Positions 50,636 to 60,291 of a stretch of DNA of 64,000 nt are shown here, piece after piece. Position 1 is the stretch's first letter. Every line of letters begins with the position of its first letter. The notes below the pieces were generated by a model. The model made no database searches and had not been told where the DNA came from. It worked only from the letters and a program-made list of their open reading frames with translations. The DNA is taken from the NCBI RefSeq assembly GCF_000430645.1, contig NZ_KE387185.1, forward strand, positions 1,089,780-1,153,779, written 5' to 3'. Made by a program: the position numbers and the translations under genes. Source of the stretch: Aquimarina latercula DSM 2041. Lineage in GTDB: Bacteria; Bacteroidota; Bacteroidia; Flavobacteriales; Flavobacteriaceae.

Positions 50636-51829
50636 TCATAATCTAAATTTTTTCAAAGCCCTTAAGTGTGGCAAAAAGGTCAAAAGATGCATCGTAAATG
50701 TTATCATGTGATAAGATAACCAATCTGCAAGCTTATTAAGGATAGTCGTTTTTTGTTTAAAGTTAGTCTTGGTGACTTCCCTACACTCACTTATAACCCG
50801 GTTAAAATCCGAACGTAATGTTTCGGCAAAAGCAGACGAATATATTTCCACGTTCATTTCTATACTACCATAGCAGCTAAGGCTGTTTAGATTAAAAGAA
50901 CCTATTGTTGACCACTGATTATCTACAAGAGCAGCTTTGCCGTGTAGTACAGACTTTTCCCATTCATATATTTGAATTTGATTATGTAGAAAGTTTGCAT
51001 ATAAATGTTCGGTCGCCCTACGCACCAATGGAACATCACTTATACCCGCCAAAATTACCGTTATTTTCACACCTCTTTCACTAGCTTTTTTCAATGCCTT
51101 AGACATCTTTCTTCCAGGTAAAAAATATGAACCCAATATGACTATTTCTTTTTTTGCCCTAAATATTGCATTTGTATATGCGTCACATACTTCTGTTTTA
51201 CTTTTTAACCAGTCGTTTTGTGTAATTCCAACAAGTGCTTTACCGGCCGAATGTAAGACTGGCTTTATTTTTTTTGAGCTTCCTTTTCTAAAAAAATAAT
51301 CTCTGCACAGTTTCTGCAAATCCTCGGCTGCAGGGCAATCTAGTTGTACGGCATAATCAAGCCAAGGTTCAGATTTCAAAGTTCCATGGTACTTATTAGC
51401 AATATTGATACCACCTATCAGTGCCATTTTTCCATCAGCAACTAGTACTTTATGGTGCATACGCCTACCTAGATAAAAATTATTCACGGAAAACAAAGGG
51501 GAAAAGAAACGAATTAAAACACCGTGCTGAATCAAATTCTGTATAAAACTATCAGGAAGAGCCACACTTCCATATGCATCCAGTAAAACATAAACTTTTA
51601 CATCTCGTTGAGCAGCTTCTTTGAGGCAGGTGGCTATATCATTTCCCGTTTCGTCGTTCTCATAAATATAGGTTTGCAGATGTATTTCTTTTTGTGCATC
51701 TCGGATTATATTTTTTAGTCGGATAAAATACGCTTCGCCAGAATGCAGCAATTGAATATACGCATTATCACTTTTACTATCGTGTAATTGTTTTTTTTGT
51801 TCTTCAGTTGTTGATTTATGAATCATCAA
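50636..51829 (-). CDS. Cardiolipin-synthase/phospholipase D-like protein
   Basis: The 397-aa protein has two HKD motifs of the PLD superfamily: HHKVLVADGKMALIGGINIA (about residue 125) and LHGKAALVDNQWSTIGSFNL (about 297). This is the ClsB-like arrangement without N-terminal membrane helices. It probably transfers phosphatidyl groups to make cardiolipin. It lies just downstream of the MFS gene on the same strand. Confidence 0.8.
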   Translation of the reverse strand: MMIHKSTTEEQKKQLHDSKSDNAYIQLLHSGEAYFIRLKNIIRDAQKEIHLQTYIYENDETGNDIATCLKEAAQRDVKVYVLLDAYGSVALPDSFIQNLIQHGVLIRFFSPLFSVNNFYLGRRMHHKVLVADGKMALIGGINIANKYHGTLKSEPWLDYAVQLDCPAAEDLQKLCRDYFFRKGSSKKIKPVLHSAGKALVGITQNDWLKSKTEVCDAYTNAIFRAKKEIVILGSYFLPGRKMSKALKKASERGVKITVILAGISDVPLVRRATEHLYANFLHNQIQIYEWEKSVLHGKAALVDNQWSTIGSFNLNSLSCYGSIEMNVEIYSSAFAETLRSDFNRVISECREVTKTNFKQKTTILNKLADWLSYHMITFTMHLLTFLPHLRALKKFRL

Positions 51830-51882
51830 ATGTTTATTATGATTTATTTTTTTGAAATTTATATTTCACGTTAAGGTATGTA

Positions 51883-53106
51883 TCACATTTCATCTTTCAA
51901 TTTCATTGAGGGTAAAACAAATCCTATTGAGATTAAAATAACCGACCCAGCAATAATAAAAGGATAATAAAAACCAGCAGCAACTAACCAGGTTCCTATA
52001 ATTGGACCCAAAATCTGGCCAATACTATTGGTAGAACTTTGTATGGAAATATTTCTACCAGTATTCTCTTGGGATATTAATGAGACCGCTGAAAGTAGGT
52101 TTGGTGTTACCATCGCACCACCTGCTGCGAAGACAACAATTAATCCGTACACTAAAAACTCGTTTTTGAAAAAAGGAAAGGCAATTAATGAAATTCCTGA
52201 AATGAGTAATCCTAAAACGATTTGCTTTTTAGCAGCTAAGACCTTTTCCCCATAACTGGCAAAGACAGGCTGTAAAATTGCCATTACTGAACCACAAATC
52301 ATGAAGCCGATACCAACTTGGTTACTATTAAATGCCAATTCGTCTTTACCATAAATGGAAAACACAGTTTCAAATAGTGTGACGACAAACTGCATGACAA
52401 AAGAAATCATTAAAATAATGATGAAGTATTTACTAAATGAAAACCGTAAGCTTCGTTTCTCTGTATTAAACTTAATTACTTTTGCTGTATTTTTTAACCA
52501 TTTTGATGTAATTAGTAAAACTATGAATCCTAACAGCGAAGCAAAAAGGAATGGTACTGAAAATCGGTCTAGATGCAGTAGTCCAAGGGAATATTCTAAA
52601 TGTATATCTGTTTGAGATAGTAAACCTCCTATGACGGGACCAAAGATAACACCAGTGCTTATCGCAACTCCGGACCATGCCATAACTTTAGTTCTTCGTT
52701 TCTCGGATGTAATATCACTTAAATATGCATTGCTAACTGGGATAACAGAAGAAGTAAATATTCCTCCAAAAATACGTGCAGTATATAGCATGGTCAAGGA
52801 TGTAGCAAGACCTGTTAGTAATTGCATGATTACAAATCCAATCAAACCAATAATGATTATGGGTTTACGACCATATTTGTCAGATAACTTTCCCCATATC
52901 ACTACGAATAGCAGTTGGAAAAAGGGATAAATGCTCGTGAGCAGACCAATGTGAAAGTTAATAAGGTCGGTGTCGAGATTGTCTTTTAGTGCTAATCTTT
53001 CGGTGTAGTAGGGAAGGGTTGGTAATAAAATACCATAGCCCAACATTACTACAAATAAACTCAACAGGATTAAAGATATCCTGTTGAGTTTTTCTTTCCT
53101 ATTCAT
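51883..53106 (-). CDS. MFS drug-exporter-like transporter
   Basis: The 407-aa protein has about 12 hydrophobic helices and the motif A-like GKLSDKYGRKPIIIIGLIGF between helices 2 and 3, plus YGILLPTLPYY in helix 1. It resembles tetracycline/multidrug proton antiporters. It overlaps the copper ATPase start region by 1 bp, so both may be in one transcript. Substrate unknown. Confidence 0.75.
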   Translation of the reverse strand: MNRKEKLNRISLILLSLFVVMLGYGILLPTLPYYTERLALKDNLDTDLINFHIGLLTSIYPFFQLLFVVIWGKLSDKYGRKPIIIIGLIGFVIMQLLTGLATSLTMLYTARIFGGIFTSSVIPVSNAYLSDITSEKRRTKVMAWSGVAISTGVIFGPVIGGLLSQTDIHLEYSLGLLHLDRFSVPFLFASLLGFIVLLITSKWLKNTAKVIKFNTEKRSLRFSFSKYFIIILMISFVMQFVVTLFETVFSIYGKDELAFNSNQVGIGFMICGSVMAILQPVFASYGEKVLAAKKQIVLGLLISGISLIAFPFFKNEFLVYGLIVVFAAGGAMVTPNLLSAVSLISQENTGRNISIQSSTNSIGQILGPIIGTWLVAAGFYYPFIIAGSVILISIGFVLPSMKLKDEM

Positions 53107-55208
53107 TATTTTTTACCGAGTTTTCGTTTTAATAATTGTGCATTAATGGCTACTATAATCGTACTTAAACTCATAAATACCGCACCTACCGCAGGTCCTA
53201 AAACAAAGCCCGAGGAATATAGTACACCAGCTGCTAAAGGAATGGCTACGACATTATAACCTGTAGCCCATATTAAATTCTGAATCATTTTATTGTAGGT
53301 AGCCTTTCCAAATAAAATTAAGTTGGCAATGTCCTGTGGATTGCTGTTTACCAGAATAATATCGGCAGTTTCAGCAGCTACATCAGTACCAGAGCCTACG
53401 GCAATTCCTACATTAGCTTTTGCAAGGGCTGGTGCATCATTTACACCATCACCCGTCATAGCTACAAACTCTCCTTTTATTTGTAGTTCTTCAACTATTT
53501 CTACTTTTTGGTGTGGTAATACTTCAGCGTAGTAACCATCTAAACCAAGTTTCTCACTTACGGCTTTAGCTGTTTTTTCATTGTCACCTGTTGCCATTAA
53601 GACTTTAATATTATTTTTTTTGAATATTTTGATGGCTTCAGCAGATTCTGGTCTTATTTCGTCAGCAAGCGCAATATAACCTGCCAATTCACCATCAATT
53701 AAAACAAATACTACAGTTTCCGCTGCATCGCTGTATGCATCTTCAGGAATGGTAATTTTCTCATCTCTTAAAAAACCAGGACTTACTACCTTAACTTGCT
53801 TACCTTCTACAATGGCCTCTACACCTTTACCAGTAATTGCATTGAAGTTTTCTGGGCTAGGGATAGTAATATTATCTTCTTTTACTTTTTTGATAATCCC
53901 AACAGCTATTGGGTGTTCAGAACTTTGTTCCAATGCACTTGAAAGTCTTAAAATTTCTTTTGATGAATAAGCCTTGTTAACAGACTCGATTCGAGTAACA
54001 CCAAAATCACCTTTGGTTAATGTTCCTGTTTTATCAAAAAGCAAAGCTGAAATTTTCCTCGACTCTTCAAACGCAGTCCTATTTCGGATAAGCAATCCAT
54101 TTTGGGCAGATACAGCGGTAGAAATAGCAACCACAAGTGGAATGGCAAGACCCAATGCGTGTGGACAAGCAATTACCATAACGGTAACCATTCTTTCTAA
54201 AGCGTAAACAAATGGAAAGCCTAAAATCAACCAAACTGCCAACGTACCAAAACCAATTGCCAAAGCGATGTAGGTTAGCCATTTTGCAGCCCTATCTGAA
54301 AGATTTTGCATCTTGGATTTGGTTTTTTGCGCTTCCTCTACCATCTTGATGACTTTGTTGAGGTAGCTATCTTTTCCAGTATGTTCAACCTTTACTTTTA
54401 AGGTACTATTGCCATTTACCGAACCACCAATAACCTTATCGTTTTCATCCTTTTTTACAGGTTTGGATTCGCCTGTAAGCATAGATTCATTCAGGTAACT
54501 GGAACCGTCTACTATTATTCCATCTGCTGGAACTTTCTCCCCAGGTTTTACCAATATCACATCATCCTTCAGTAAATCTTCGAGAGGGATGTCCTCTATG
54601 GTGTCACCTTTTACCCTGTGCGCTTCCGCAGGCATCATACTTACCAGTAACTGTAAGGCTTTTGAAGCACCTAGCACACTTTTCATTTCTATCCAATGGC
54701 CAAGCAACATTATGGCTATAAGTGTTGATAGTTCCCAGAAAAAGTCTTCACCTCTTAAGCCAAAAACGGTAGCAGTACTATAAAAATAAGCTACAGAAAT
54801 TGCCATAGAAATCAAGGTCATCATTCCTGGTGCACCTTTTTTGACTTCAGACCAAAACCCTTTTAAAAATGGCCAACCACCATAAAAATATACAACAGTG
54901 GAAAGTGCAAAAAGGATATATGGATTTCCTGGAAGTAAAAATTCATAACCAAAAAATTCCTGAATCATTGGCGAGAAAAACAATATGGGAATGGTAAGCA
55001 CAAGTGTTACCCAAAACCGTTTTCTAAAGTCTGCTATCATCATTTTATGATGGTCGTGACCCATTTGACCGTGTCCCGGATTATGACCTGAATGGTCTCC
55101 ACCTCCGTGATTCATTTTAGAATGGTCTTCTTTTTTTTGTTTTTTCTTAGAATGGTCCATTTTTGAATGGTCCATTTCTTCGTGATTGTGATGTTCGTGA
55201 TTTTCCAT
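53106..55208 (-). CDS. copB: CPH-type copper-exporting P-type ATPase (CopB-like)
   Basis: The 700-aa protein has a His/Met/Lys-rich N-terminus (about residues 1-55) in place of CXXC metal domains. It carries the actuator motif TGES (about 244), the metal-site CPH (MVIACPHALGLAIPLV, about 347), the phosphorylation motif DKTGTLT (about 392) and the hinge MTGDGVNDAPALAKA. CPH marks the P1B-3 CopB group that exports copper, less often silver. It is encoded first among the copper, MFS and Cls genes. Confidence 0.9.
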   Translation of the reverse strand: MENHEHHNHEEMDHSKMDHSKKKQKKEDHSKMNHGGGDHSGHNPGHGQMGHDHHKMMIADFRKRFWVTLVLTIPILFFSPMIQEFFGYEFLLPGNPYILFALSTVVYFYGGWPFLKGFWSEVKKGAPGMMTLISMAISVAYFYSTATVFGLRGEDFFWELSTLIAIMLLGHWIEMKSVLGASKALQLLVSMMPAEAHRVKGDTIEDIPLEDLLKDDVILVKPGEKVPADGIIVDGSSYLNESMLTGESKPVKKDENDKVIGGSVNGNSTLKVKVEHTGKDSYLNKVIKMVEEAQKTKSKMQNLSDRAAKWLTYIALAIGFGTLAVWLILGFPFVYALERMVTVMVIACPHALGLAIPLVVAISTAVSAQNGLLIRNRTAFEESRKISALLFDKTGTLTKGDFGVTRIESVNKAYSSKEILRLSSALEQSSEHPIAVGIIKKVKEDNITIPSPENFNAITGKGVEAIVEGKQVKVVSPGFLRDEKITIPEDAYSDAAETVVFVLIDGELAGYIALADEIRPESAEAIKIFKKNNIKVLMATGDNEKTAKAVSEKLGLDGYYAEVLPHQKVEIVEELQIKGEFVAMTGDGVNDAPALAKANVGIAVGSGTDVAAETADIILVNSNPQDIANLILFGKATYNKMIQNLIWATGYNVVAIPLAAGVLYSSGFVLGPAVGAVFMSLSTIIVAINAQLLKRKLGKK

Positions 55209-55226
55209 TATTGTCTTGTTTAAGTG

Positions 55227-55520
55227 TTATCGTAATTTTTTTCTCATAGCTTCCGAAATGTTTTCGGCATAGACGCCATAGGCATCCACCAAAAGTCCTT
55301 TAATCCCATTTTTTGATGAAATAGCATAAAGCACACTGTTATCGTCGGTACTGCTCATGCCTTCAAAGCGATAGGTTTTATCCACTTCAAAGTCTTCTGG
55401 GTGTAATTCAATTTTTAGTGAGGCACACTCCAAACATTCAGGTTTTAGGTTAAAATCGTATGTATAACCATTTGCCTGCAAATCGTTAATTGCTTCTGAA
55501 AGTGTGTCGTAGTTGTTCAT
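55227..55520 (-). CDS. Small conserved Bacteroidota protein
   Basis: The 97-aa soluble protein (YDTLSEAINDLQANGYTYDF, then ECLECASLKIELHPEDFEVD, GLLVDAYGVYAENISEAMRK) resembles a widespread Bacteroidota family often labelled phosphoribosylpyrophosphate-related by context. Two Cys lie in ECLEC. It precedes the copper ATPase gene by 19 bp; the true function is not known. Confidence 0.55.
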   Translation of the reverse strand: MNNYDTLSEAINDLQANGYTYDFNLKPECLECASLKIELHPEDFEVDKTYRFEGMSSTDDNSVLYAISSKNGIKGLLVDAYGVYAENISEAMRKKLR

Positions 55521-55527
55521 TTTCTTT

Positions 55528-56172
55528 CTATTTATAAGTCATTGTAAAATAACTATTATCTTCCTCTGTAAATTTCTGAAAGGTCAATAAGCCTTTACCA
55601 TTTATTTTTTCATTGACAGTATAGTTGAGTTGCTTAATGCGAATTCCCCAGGCATAGGCCTTAATATTGATTTTTGAATTAATATTATTTTTGTTGCCAT
55701 CTAATGTTCGGTCGTAAATCTTTATGACGCTTTTTGAACCAAAAAAATTCAATAAGCCCGAGTCAAAAGTCATTTCCAATTCTATATCTTCAAGGTTATT
55801 CAAATCATAGAGCTCTTTAAATTTTTCAGAGGTGGTATTAATTTCGGTCTCTTTTGATTTTGGATTAGAAAACGGAAAAGCCATTACCATTACACTTGCT
55901 TCATTAGGCCTACAGCGATATGTTGTTGTATATTTATCCGTAGACTTTTTGTCCTCATCAAACAATTCTGTAACCACCTTAATTTCATAATATTCATTCT
56001 TCTTTATTGTTTCACCGGCTTCAAAAGTTTGTTTGTTTAGAAAAGAGCCTTTTTCGTCAAAATTTTCTCGAATGACAACTCTACCTGAAATCTGCCCAAT
56101 GAGCATTTCAGTTTGTCCATTCATTATAATGCTGAATAAGATAAATAGTACTATGAAACTTTGTTTTCTCAT
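55528..56172 (-). CDS. Unknown secreted protein
   Basis: The 214-aa protein has a signal peptide (SFIVLFILFSIIMNGQ) and a beta-rich mature region (EMLIGQISGRVVIRENFDEK, YYEIKVVTELFDEDKK). It overlaps the PRPP synthetase gene by 4 bp at its start. It is perhaps envelope-associated; no family is named. Confidence 0.5.
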   Translation of the reverse strand: MRKQSFIVLFILFSIIMNGQTEMLIGQISGRVVIRENFDEKGSFLNKQTFEAGETIKKNEYYEIKVVTELFDEDKKSTDKYTTTYRCRPNEASVMVMAFPFSNPKSKETEINTTSEKFKELYDLNNLEDIELEMTFDSGLLNFFGSKSVIKIYDRTLDGNKNNINSKINIKAYAWGIRIKQLNYTVNEKINGKGLLTFQKFTEEDNSYFTMTYK

Positions 56173-57062
56173 ATGTGATGCATCAATTTTTTCACCTCTT
56201 TTGCCATAATATCACTTAAATCTATTCCGTTTGAAGAGTGCGGGATGGTATTACAAGTCACTATTTTTTCTGCCCCAGAATCCAACAAATCTTGATAAGC
56301 GTTTCCTGAAAAAACGGCGTGAATACCTACGCAGATAGGTGGTTTCATTCCTGCTTTATTCAAATGTTGTACGGTTTCAATCATTGTCCGCGCTGTGGAA
56401 ATAATATCATCTACCAAAATGGGTGTAGCATCTTTATATTTATCCACATCGGGAACAGAGACTTCTACATCACGGTCACCGTGACGTACCTTTTGTAATA
56501 CCGTAAAAGGTGCTCCGGCATTTTTGGCGACTTCGGAAACCCATTGTTCACTTTCCGAATCGGGTCCAATAAGTACCGGGTTTTCAATGTTTTCTTTTAT
56601 CCATTCTGAAATGGCATCGGCAGCGTGAATCACTTTATTTGGAATTTGATATACTTCTCCTAAAGCACTAATTCTATGTAGGTGTGGGTCAACCGTGGTA
56701 ATGCTATCGGCAAAACCTGAAATCAATTTTCCGAAAAAACCAGAAGTTACTCCTTCGCCTTCGTTAAAAACTTTGTCCTGTCGCATATATGCCAAATAGG
56801 GTGCTACCAAACAGGTACACATAGCTCCTAATGATTTGGCTGTGTGGCTTAAAAAATATAGTGGCAACAGTTTCTCGTCTGGTTCGTGCAAGGTGCATAC
56901 CAGCACCACACATTTATCTTTAACATCAGATAATATGCGCGTGTACGATTCCCCATCGGGAAAATTACGCAAAGTGGCTTTGCCCACTTCAGCATCCATT
57001 TTTGTAGCCATTAGTTCTGTGAGTTCTTCATTTCCGGGAAGACTGAATAATATTGTTTTCAT
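56169..57062 (-). CDS. prs: Ribose-phosphate pyrophosphokinase
   Basis: The 297-aa protein has the PRPP synthetase signatures: YLAYMRQDKVFNEGEGVTSG, TVDPHLHRISAL, GPDSESEQW, and the PRPP-binding loop TPILVDDIISTARTMIETV. It transfers pyrophosphate from ATP to ribose 5-phosphate. It lies 6 bp from the AMP/thymidine phosphorylase gene. This is an accessory, shorter copy and probably not the housekeeping enzyme. Confidence 0.85.
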   Translation of the reverse strand: MKTILFSLPGNEELTELMATKMDAEVGKATLRNFPDGESYTRILSDVKDKCVVLVCTLHEPDEKLLPLYFLSHTAKSLGAMCTCLVAPYLAYMRQDKVFNEGEGVTSGFFGKLISGFADSITTVDPHLHRISALGEVYQIPNKVIHAADAISEWIKENIENPVLIGPDSESEQWVSEVAKNAGAPFTVLQKVRHGDRDVEVSVPDVDKYKDATPILVDDIISTARTMIETVQHLNKAGMKPPICVGIHAVFSGNAYQDLLDSGAEKIVTCNTIPHSSNGIDLSDIMAKEVKKLMHHI

Positions 57063-57068
57063 AGTTTT

Positions 57069-58571
57069 TTAAATTATAGTTATGATGTCGTTATGATTGT
57101 TTTTATATTCCAAGGCATAGTTAAGTTCACCTTTGGATTCAGCATATATAGTATATAGCAGTTGGTTTTCTTTGATTTGTTCTCCTAAATGGGTATTTAA
57201 AAGAATCCCTGCTGATTTAGATTGAGGTGCTCCCGAAAGCTTGGCAAGTTTTGCAATTTTTCGGTTATCAATTCTGTTTAAAACCCCTGACTTTTCGGCC
57301 GTAATTTCAATTTTATAAGGTGCTAAAACTGGTTTTGAAAACTGACCTTGTGCTTTACAAATGGCTATGAATTTTTCATATGCTTTTCCAGATTTGAGAA
57401 TTCTATGTGCGGTTTCCAATCCTTTTCCTTTTTCTACTTTTCCAGAAAGTTCTATTAGTTCAGCAGCTAAAAACAATGCTCTTTCTGTTAAGTCTTTGGG
57501 TGCATCTTCCTCATTTTTCAAAACTTTTAATATATCAATGGCTTCTAAAGTTGGACCAATACCCCTTCCAACAGGCTGCGTGCCATCCGTAACTACAACT
57601 TTTACATTCAACCCAACGGCAGTTCCAACGGTTTCCATATGATTTTTTAGTTTTTCTGCCATTTCGGTACTACGAACCTTCGCGGTTTCGCCCACGGGAA
57701 TATCAATTACCACGTGAGTGGAACCTGCCGCAGCTTTCTTTGAAAGTACTGAAGCGATGAGCTGGCCTTCACTATCGATATCCAAGGCTTTTTCAATTTT
57801 GATGAGCACATCATCCGCAGGACTTAATTGCGCGGTACCACCCCAAACAAAACATCCACCTTCCTTTTCTACTACGGTCTTTATTTCTTCGGAAGAGAGC
57901 GTCACATTGGTCAGTACTTCCATTGTATCTGCTGTACCTGCTGGGGAAGTGATAGCACGCGAAGATGTTTTGGGCATTGTAAGCCCATAAGCAGCAACGA
58001 TGGCAACTACCAATGGCGTTGTTCTATTGCCAGGCAATCCGCCGATGCAATGCTTATCGACTACAATATCTTTTTTCCAATTCAGTTGCTTTCCGGAAGC
58101 TATCATCGCTTTAGTGAGGTCGGATATTTCATCAATATCCATTCGGTCACCAGCGCATGCAGTTATGAATGCTGAAAGATGAATATTTGAATAATCGCCT
58201 TCCACGATATCGGTTATAATTTCGCTGTAAGCTTTATAATCTAGTTTTTGATTATAGATTTTAGCCCTAACATAGCTTAACGATTCAATAGGTTCCAAGT
58301 GGGAAACGTACAGCGTGTCATTTTGCGTAACATTAAGTTTTTTCGCGGCAGCATCTGATAATCCAATTTCATTTGACAACAGAATATCTGAATTTAAAAC
58401 ATTTAGACTTGCTACGATTGAGGTTGTTGCATTGGATATTCTAATTCGGGTCAGTGCCTCAAACCCTTCTGAAATACAGACGTGGCAATCTTCTCTCATA
58501 TACACCACGTTTTCATTTTGGGTGTAGATTCCGAGATGTTTGTATTTTAATATATTTGAGTGTTGGTCCAT
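57069..58571 (-). CDS. AMP/thymidine phosphorylase family enzyme
   Basis: The 500-aa protein has an N-terminal domain of about 85 residues typical of the long AMP-phosphorylase branch. The nucleoside phosphorylase II core follows (KDIVVDKHCIGGLPGNRTTP, SSRAITSPAGTADTMEVL, GSTHVVIDIPVGETAKVR, VGRGIGPTLEAIDIL). Long members release ribose 1,5-bisphosphate from NMPs in archaea; bacterial relatives are often called thymidine phosphorylase. The neighbouring PRPP synthetase suggests a nucleotide-salvage loop. Confidence 0.8.
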   Translation of the reverse strand: MDQHSNILKYKHLGIYTQNENVVYMREDCHVCISEGFEALTRIRISNATTSIVASLNVLNSDILLSNEIGLSDAAAKKLNVTQNDTLYVSHLEPIESLSYVRAKIYNQKLDYKAYSEIITDIVEGDYSNIHLSAFITACAGDRMDIDEISDLTKAMIASGKQLNWKKDIVVDKHCIGGLPGNRTTPLVVAIVAAYGLTMPKTSSRAITSPAGTADTMEVLTNVTLSSEEIKTVVEKEGGCFVWGGTAQLSPADDVLIKIEKALDIDSEGQLIASVLSKKAAAGSTHVVIDIPVGETAKVRSTEMAEKLKNHMETVGTAVGLNVKVVVTDGTQPVGRGIGPTLEAIDILKVLKNEEDAPKDLTERALFLAAELIELSGKVEKGKGLETAHRILKSGKAYEKFIAICKAQGQFSKPVLAPYKIEITAEKSGVLNRIDNRKIAKLAKLSGAPQSKSAGILLNTHLGEQIKENQLLYTIYAESKGELNYALEYKNNHNDIITII

Positions 58572-58592
58572 ATTTTTATTAATTATGATGAT

Positions 58593-59969
58593 TTATTCTA
58601 TTTCTTCGATACTATACAATTGTGGAATTTCTGAATCCCATCCATAAGTATCTTTTATATCCTTTTGTAATGCTTCTGCGCCTTCTTTCTCGCCGTGAAC
58701 GATAAAGATTCTTTCAGGTTTATTTTTTATCTTACTCATCCAATCCATTAGTTCTGTGTGGTCAGCGTGTGCCGAGAGACCTTCAATTTCTGCAACTTCC
58801 ATTTTGAATGGCACCCATTTTCCATACACCTTTAATTCTTTTTCGCCTTTCAACAATTTTCTTCCACGAGTGCCTTCAGCTTGATAGCCTATAAAAAGCA
58901 AAGTGTTATTTGGGTTTTGCGCTTGAGTTTCAAGATAGTTTAGCATACGTCCTCCTGTGAGCATTCCGCTTCCTGCAATCACGATTTTTGGTATGTTGTC
59001 CGTTCTTAATTCCATTGTTTCGCGATAACTCCTAACAACCGTGAAATAAGAGCACATCTCATCACATTCGTGCTCTTCAAGTTTGTGCCAATCCCTAGTA
59101 CGATGAAATAACTCCAAAACATTAGCTCCCATAGGGCTATCCATTATCATTTGTACTTTAGGTATTTTGTTCTCTTTAAGTAATCTCCAAAAAATAAGCA
59201 TCATCAATTGGGCACGTTCTACCGAAAAACTTGGGATAAATAGGCTGCCACCTCTATTTATAGTGTCGTTGACTAATTTTTCAATCTTCGGAATGGCTTC
59301 CACTTCATCAGGATGAAACCTTCCTCCATAGGTGGATTCAATGAATAATACATCTGCCTTTTTTGGTTTTAAGGGTGGAAAAAGCAGTAAATCGTTTGTT
59401 CTGCCTATATCACCTGAAAACACAAAACGTTTTCCACGTATATCTAACTCAATGTGTGTAGCACCAAGGATATGTCCATTGTATTGAAACCTCGCCTTTA
59501 CATCTTTGAGAATGGGTAGCCATTGCGAGGGTGGTACCCCTTTGAAGTAAGGGATTGTTTTTTCTACATCGCTTAAATCGTAAAGTGGTTCTGCAGGATT
59601 ATGTTTGGAATAGCCTTCTTTATTGGCACGTTCGGCTTCTTGTTCTTGGATTTTAGCACTATCATTCAAAATGATTTTTGCTATATCCAAGGTGGGATTA
59701 GTGCCATAGATGGGACCATTAAACCCTTGCTTTACCAATCTTGGCAGATAACCTGTATGGTCCATATGGCCGTGGGTAAGCAAAACAGCATCAATGTCAG
59801 CAACATTAACAGGTGGGTACTCCCAGTTTTTAAGGCGTAATTCTTTCAATCCCTGAAAAAGACCGCAGTCTATCAGTATCTTTCTATCTCCTGTATCTAC
59901 CAGATATTTTGAACCGGTTACGGTGCCTGCAGCTCCTAAAAAATGGACATTTATTTTGTTGTTTTTCAT
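58593..59969 (-). CDS. MBL-fold beta-CASP RNase
   Basis: The 458-aa protein has the metallo-beta-lactamase motifs (LLTHGHMDHTGYLPRLVKQG, GHILGATHIEL, FSGDIGR) and the beta-CASP motifs (ESTYGG, GSGMLTGGRMLNYLE, SAHADHTELMDWM, FIVHGEKEG). This is the CPSF73/RNase J-like group, probably an RNA exo- or endonuclease. It sits 22 bp upstream of the phosphorylase gene on the same strand. Confidence 0.85.
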   Translation of the reverse strand: MKNNKINVHFLGAAGTVTGSKYLVDTGDRKILIDCGLFQGLKELRLKNWEYPPVNVADIDAVLLTHGHMDHTGYLPRLVKQGFNGPIYGTNPTLDIAKIILNDSAKIQEQEAERANKEGYSKHNPAEPLYDLSDVEKTIPYFKGVPPSQWLPILKDVKARFQYNGHILGATHIELDIRGKRFVFSGDIGRTNDLLLFPPLKPKKADVLFIESTYGGRFHPDEVEAIPKIEKLVNDTINRGGSLFIPSFSVERAQLMMLIFWRLLKENKIPKVQMIMDSPMGANVLELFHRTRDWHKLEEHECDEMCSYFTVVRSYRETMELRTDNIPKIVIAGSGMLTGGRMLNYLETQAQNPNNTLLFIGYQAEGTRGRKLLKGEKELKVYGKWVPFKMEVAEIEGLSAHADHTELMDWMSKIKNKPERIFIVHGEKEGAEALQKDIKDTYGWDSEIPQLYSIEEIE

Positions 59970-59984
59970 CTTTATAGCATTTAT

Positions 59985-60239
59985 TTAATGTCCACCACAA
60001 CAGGACGGTGTATTTCCTTTGTTTTGCCCCGATTTGCTCAATTCTACTATTTCATTGTATAGGTTACGGGAATCCTCTTTTATTACAAGTGCCAGCTTCT
60101 TTATGGATTTAGGCTCAAAATTTACCATCTCAAGCAATATTTCAAGAGCCTCATCAAGTAATTTGGGGTCATCTTCCAATGCTTGGTAAAATGGCTCAAG
60201 ATCTATACTGTTCTTTTTTTGCATTTCTTCGGTTTTCAT
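59985..60239 (-). CDS. 84-aa helical protein with CCGGH tail
   Basis: A helical acidic protein (YQALEDDPKLLDEALEILLE, VIKEDSRNLYNEIVELSKSG) with a short Cys/His end (SCCGGH) that could bind metal. It lies 16 bp before the beta-CASP nuclease gene, same strand, so it is probably co-transcribed. No family is recognised. Confidence 0.5.
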   Translation of the reverse strand: MKTEEMQKKNSIDLEPFYQALEDDPKLLDEALEILLEMVNFEPKSIKKLALVIKEDSRNLYNEIVELSKSGQNKGNTPSCCGGH

Positions 60240-60291
60240 CTGTATTGTTTTTAGAATTAATGACTGTTTATTTAATTATTTTTTTGTTCTT

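Noticed and set aside
57361..58182. + strand genes opposite the phosphorylase
   Set aside because: Overlapping open frames with no motifs; the - strand enzyme explains the sequence.
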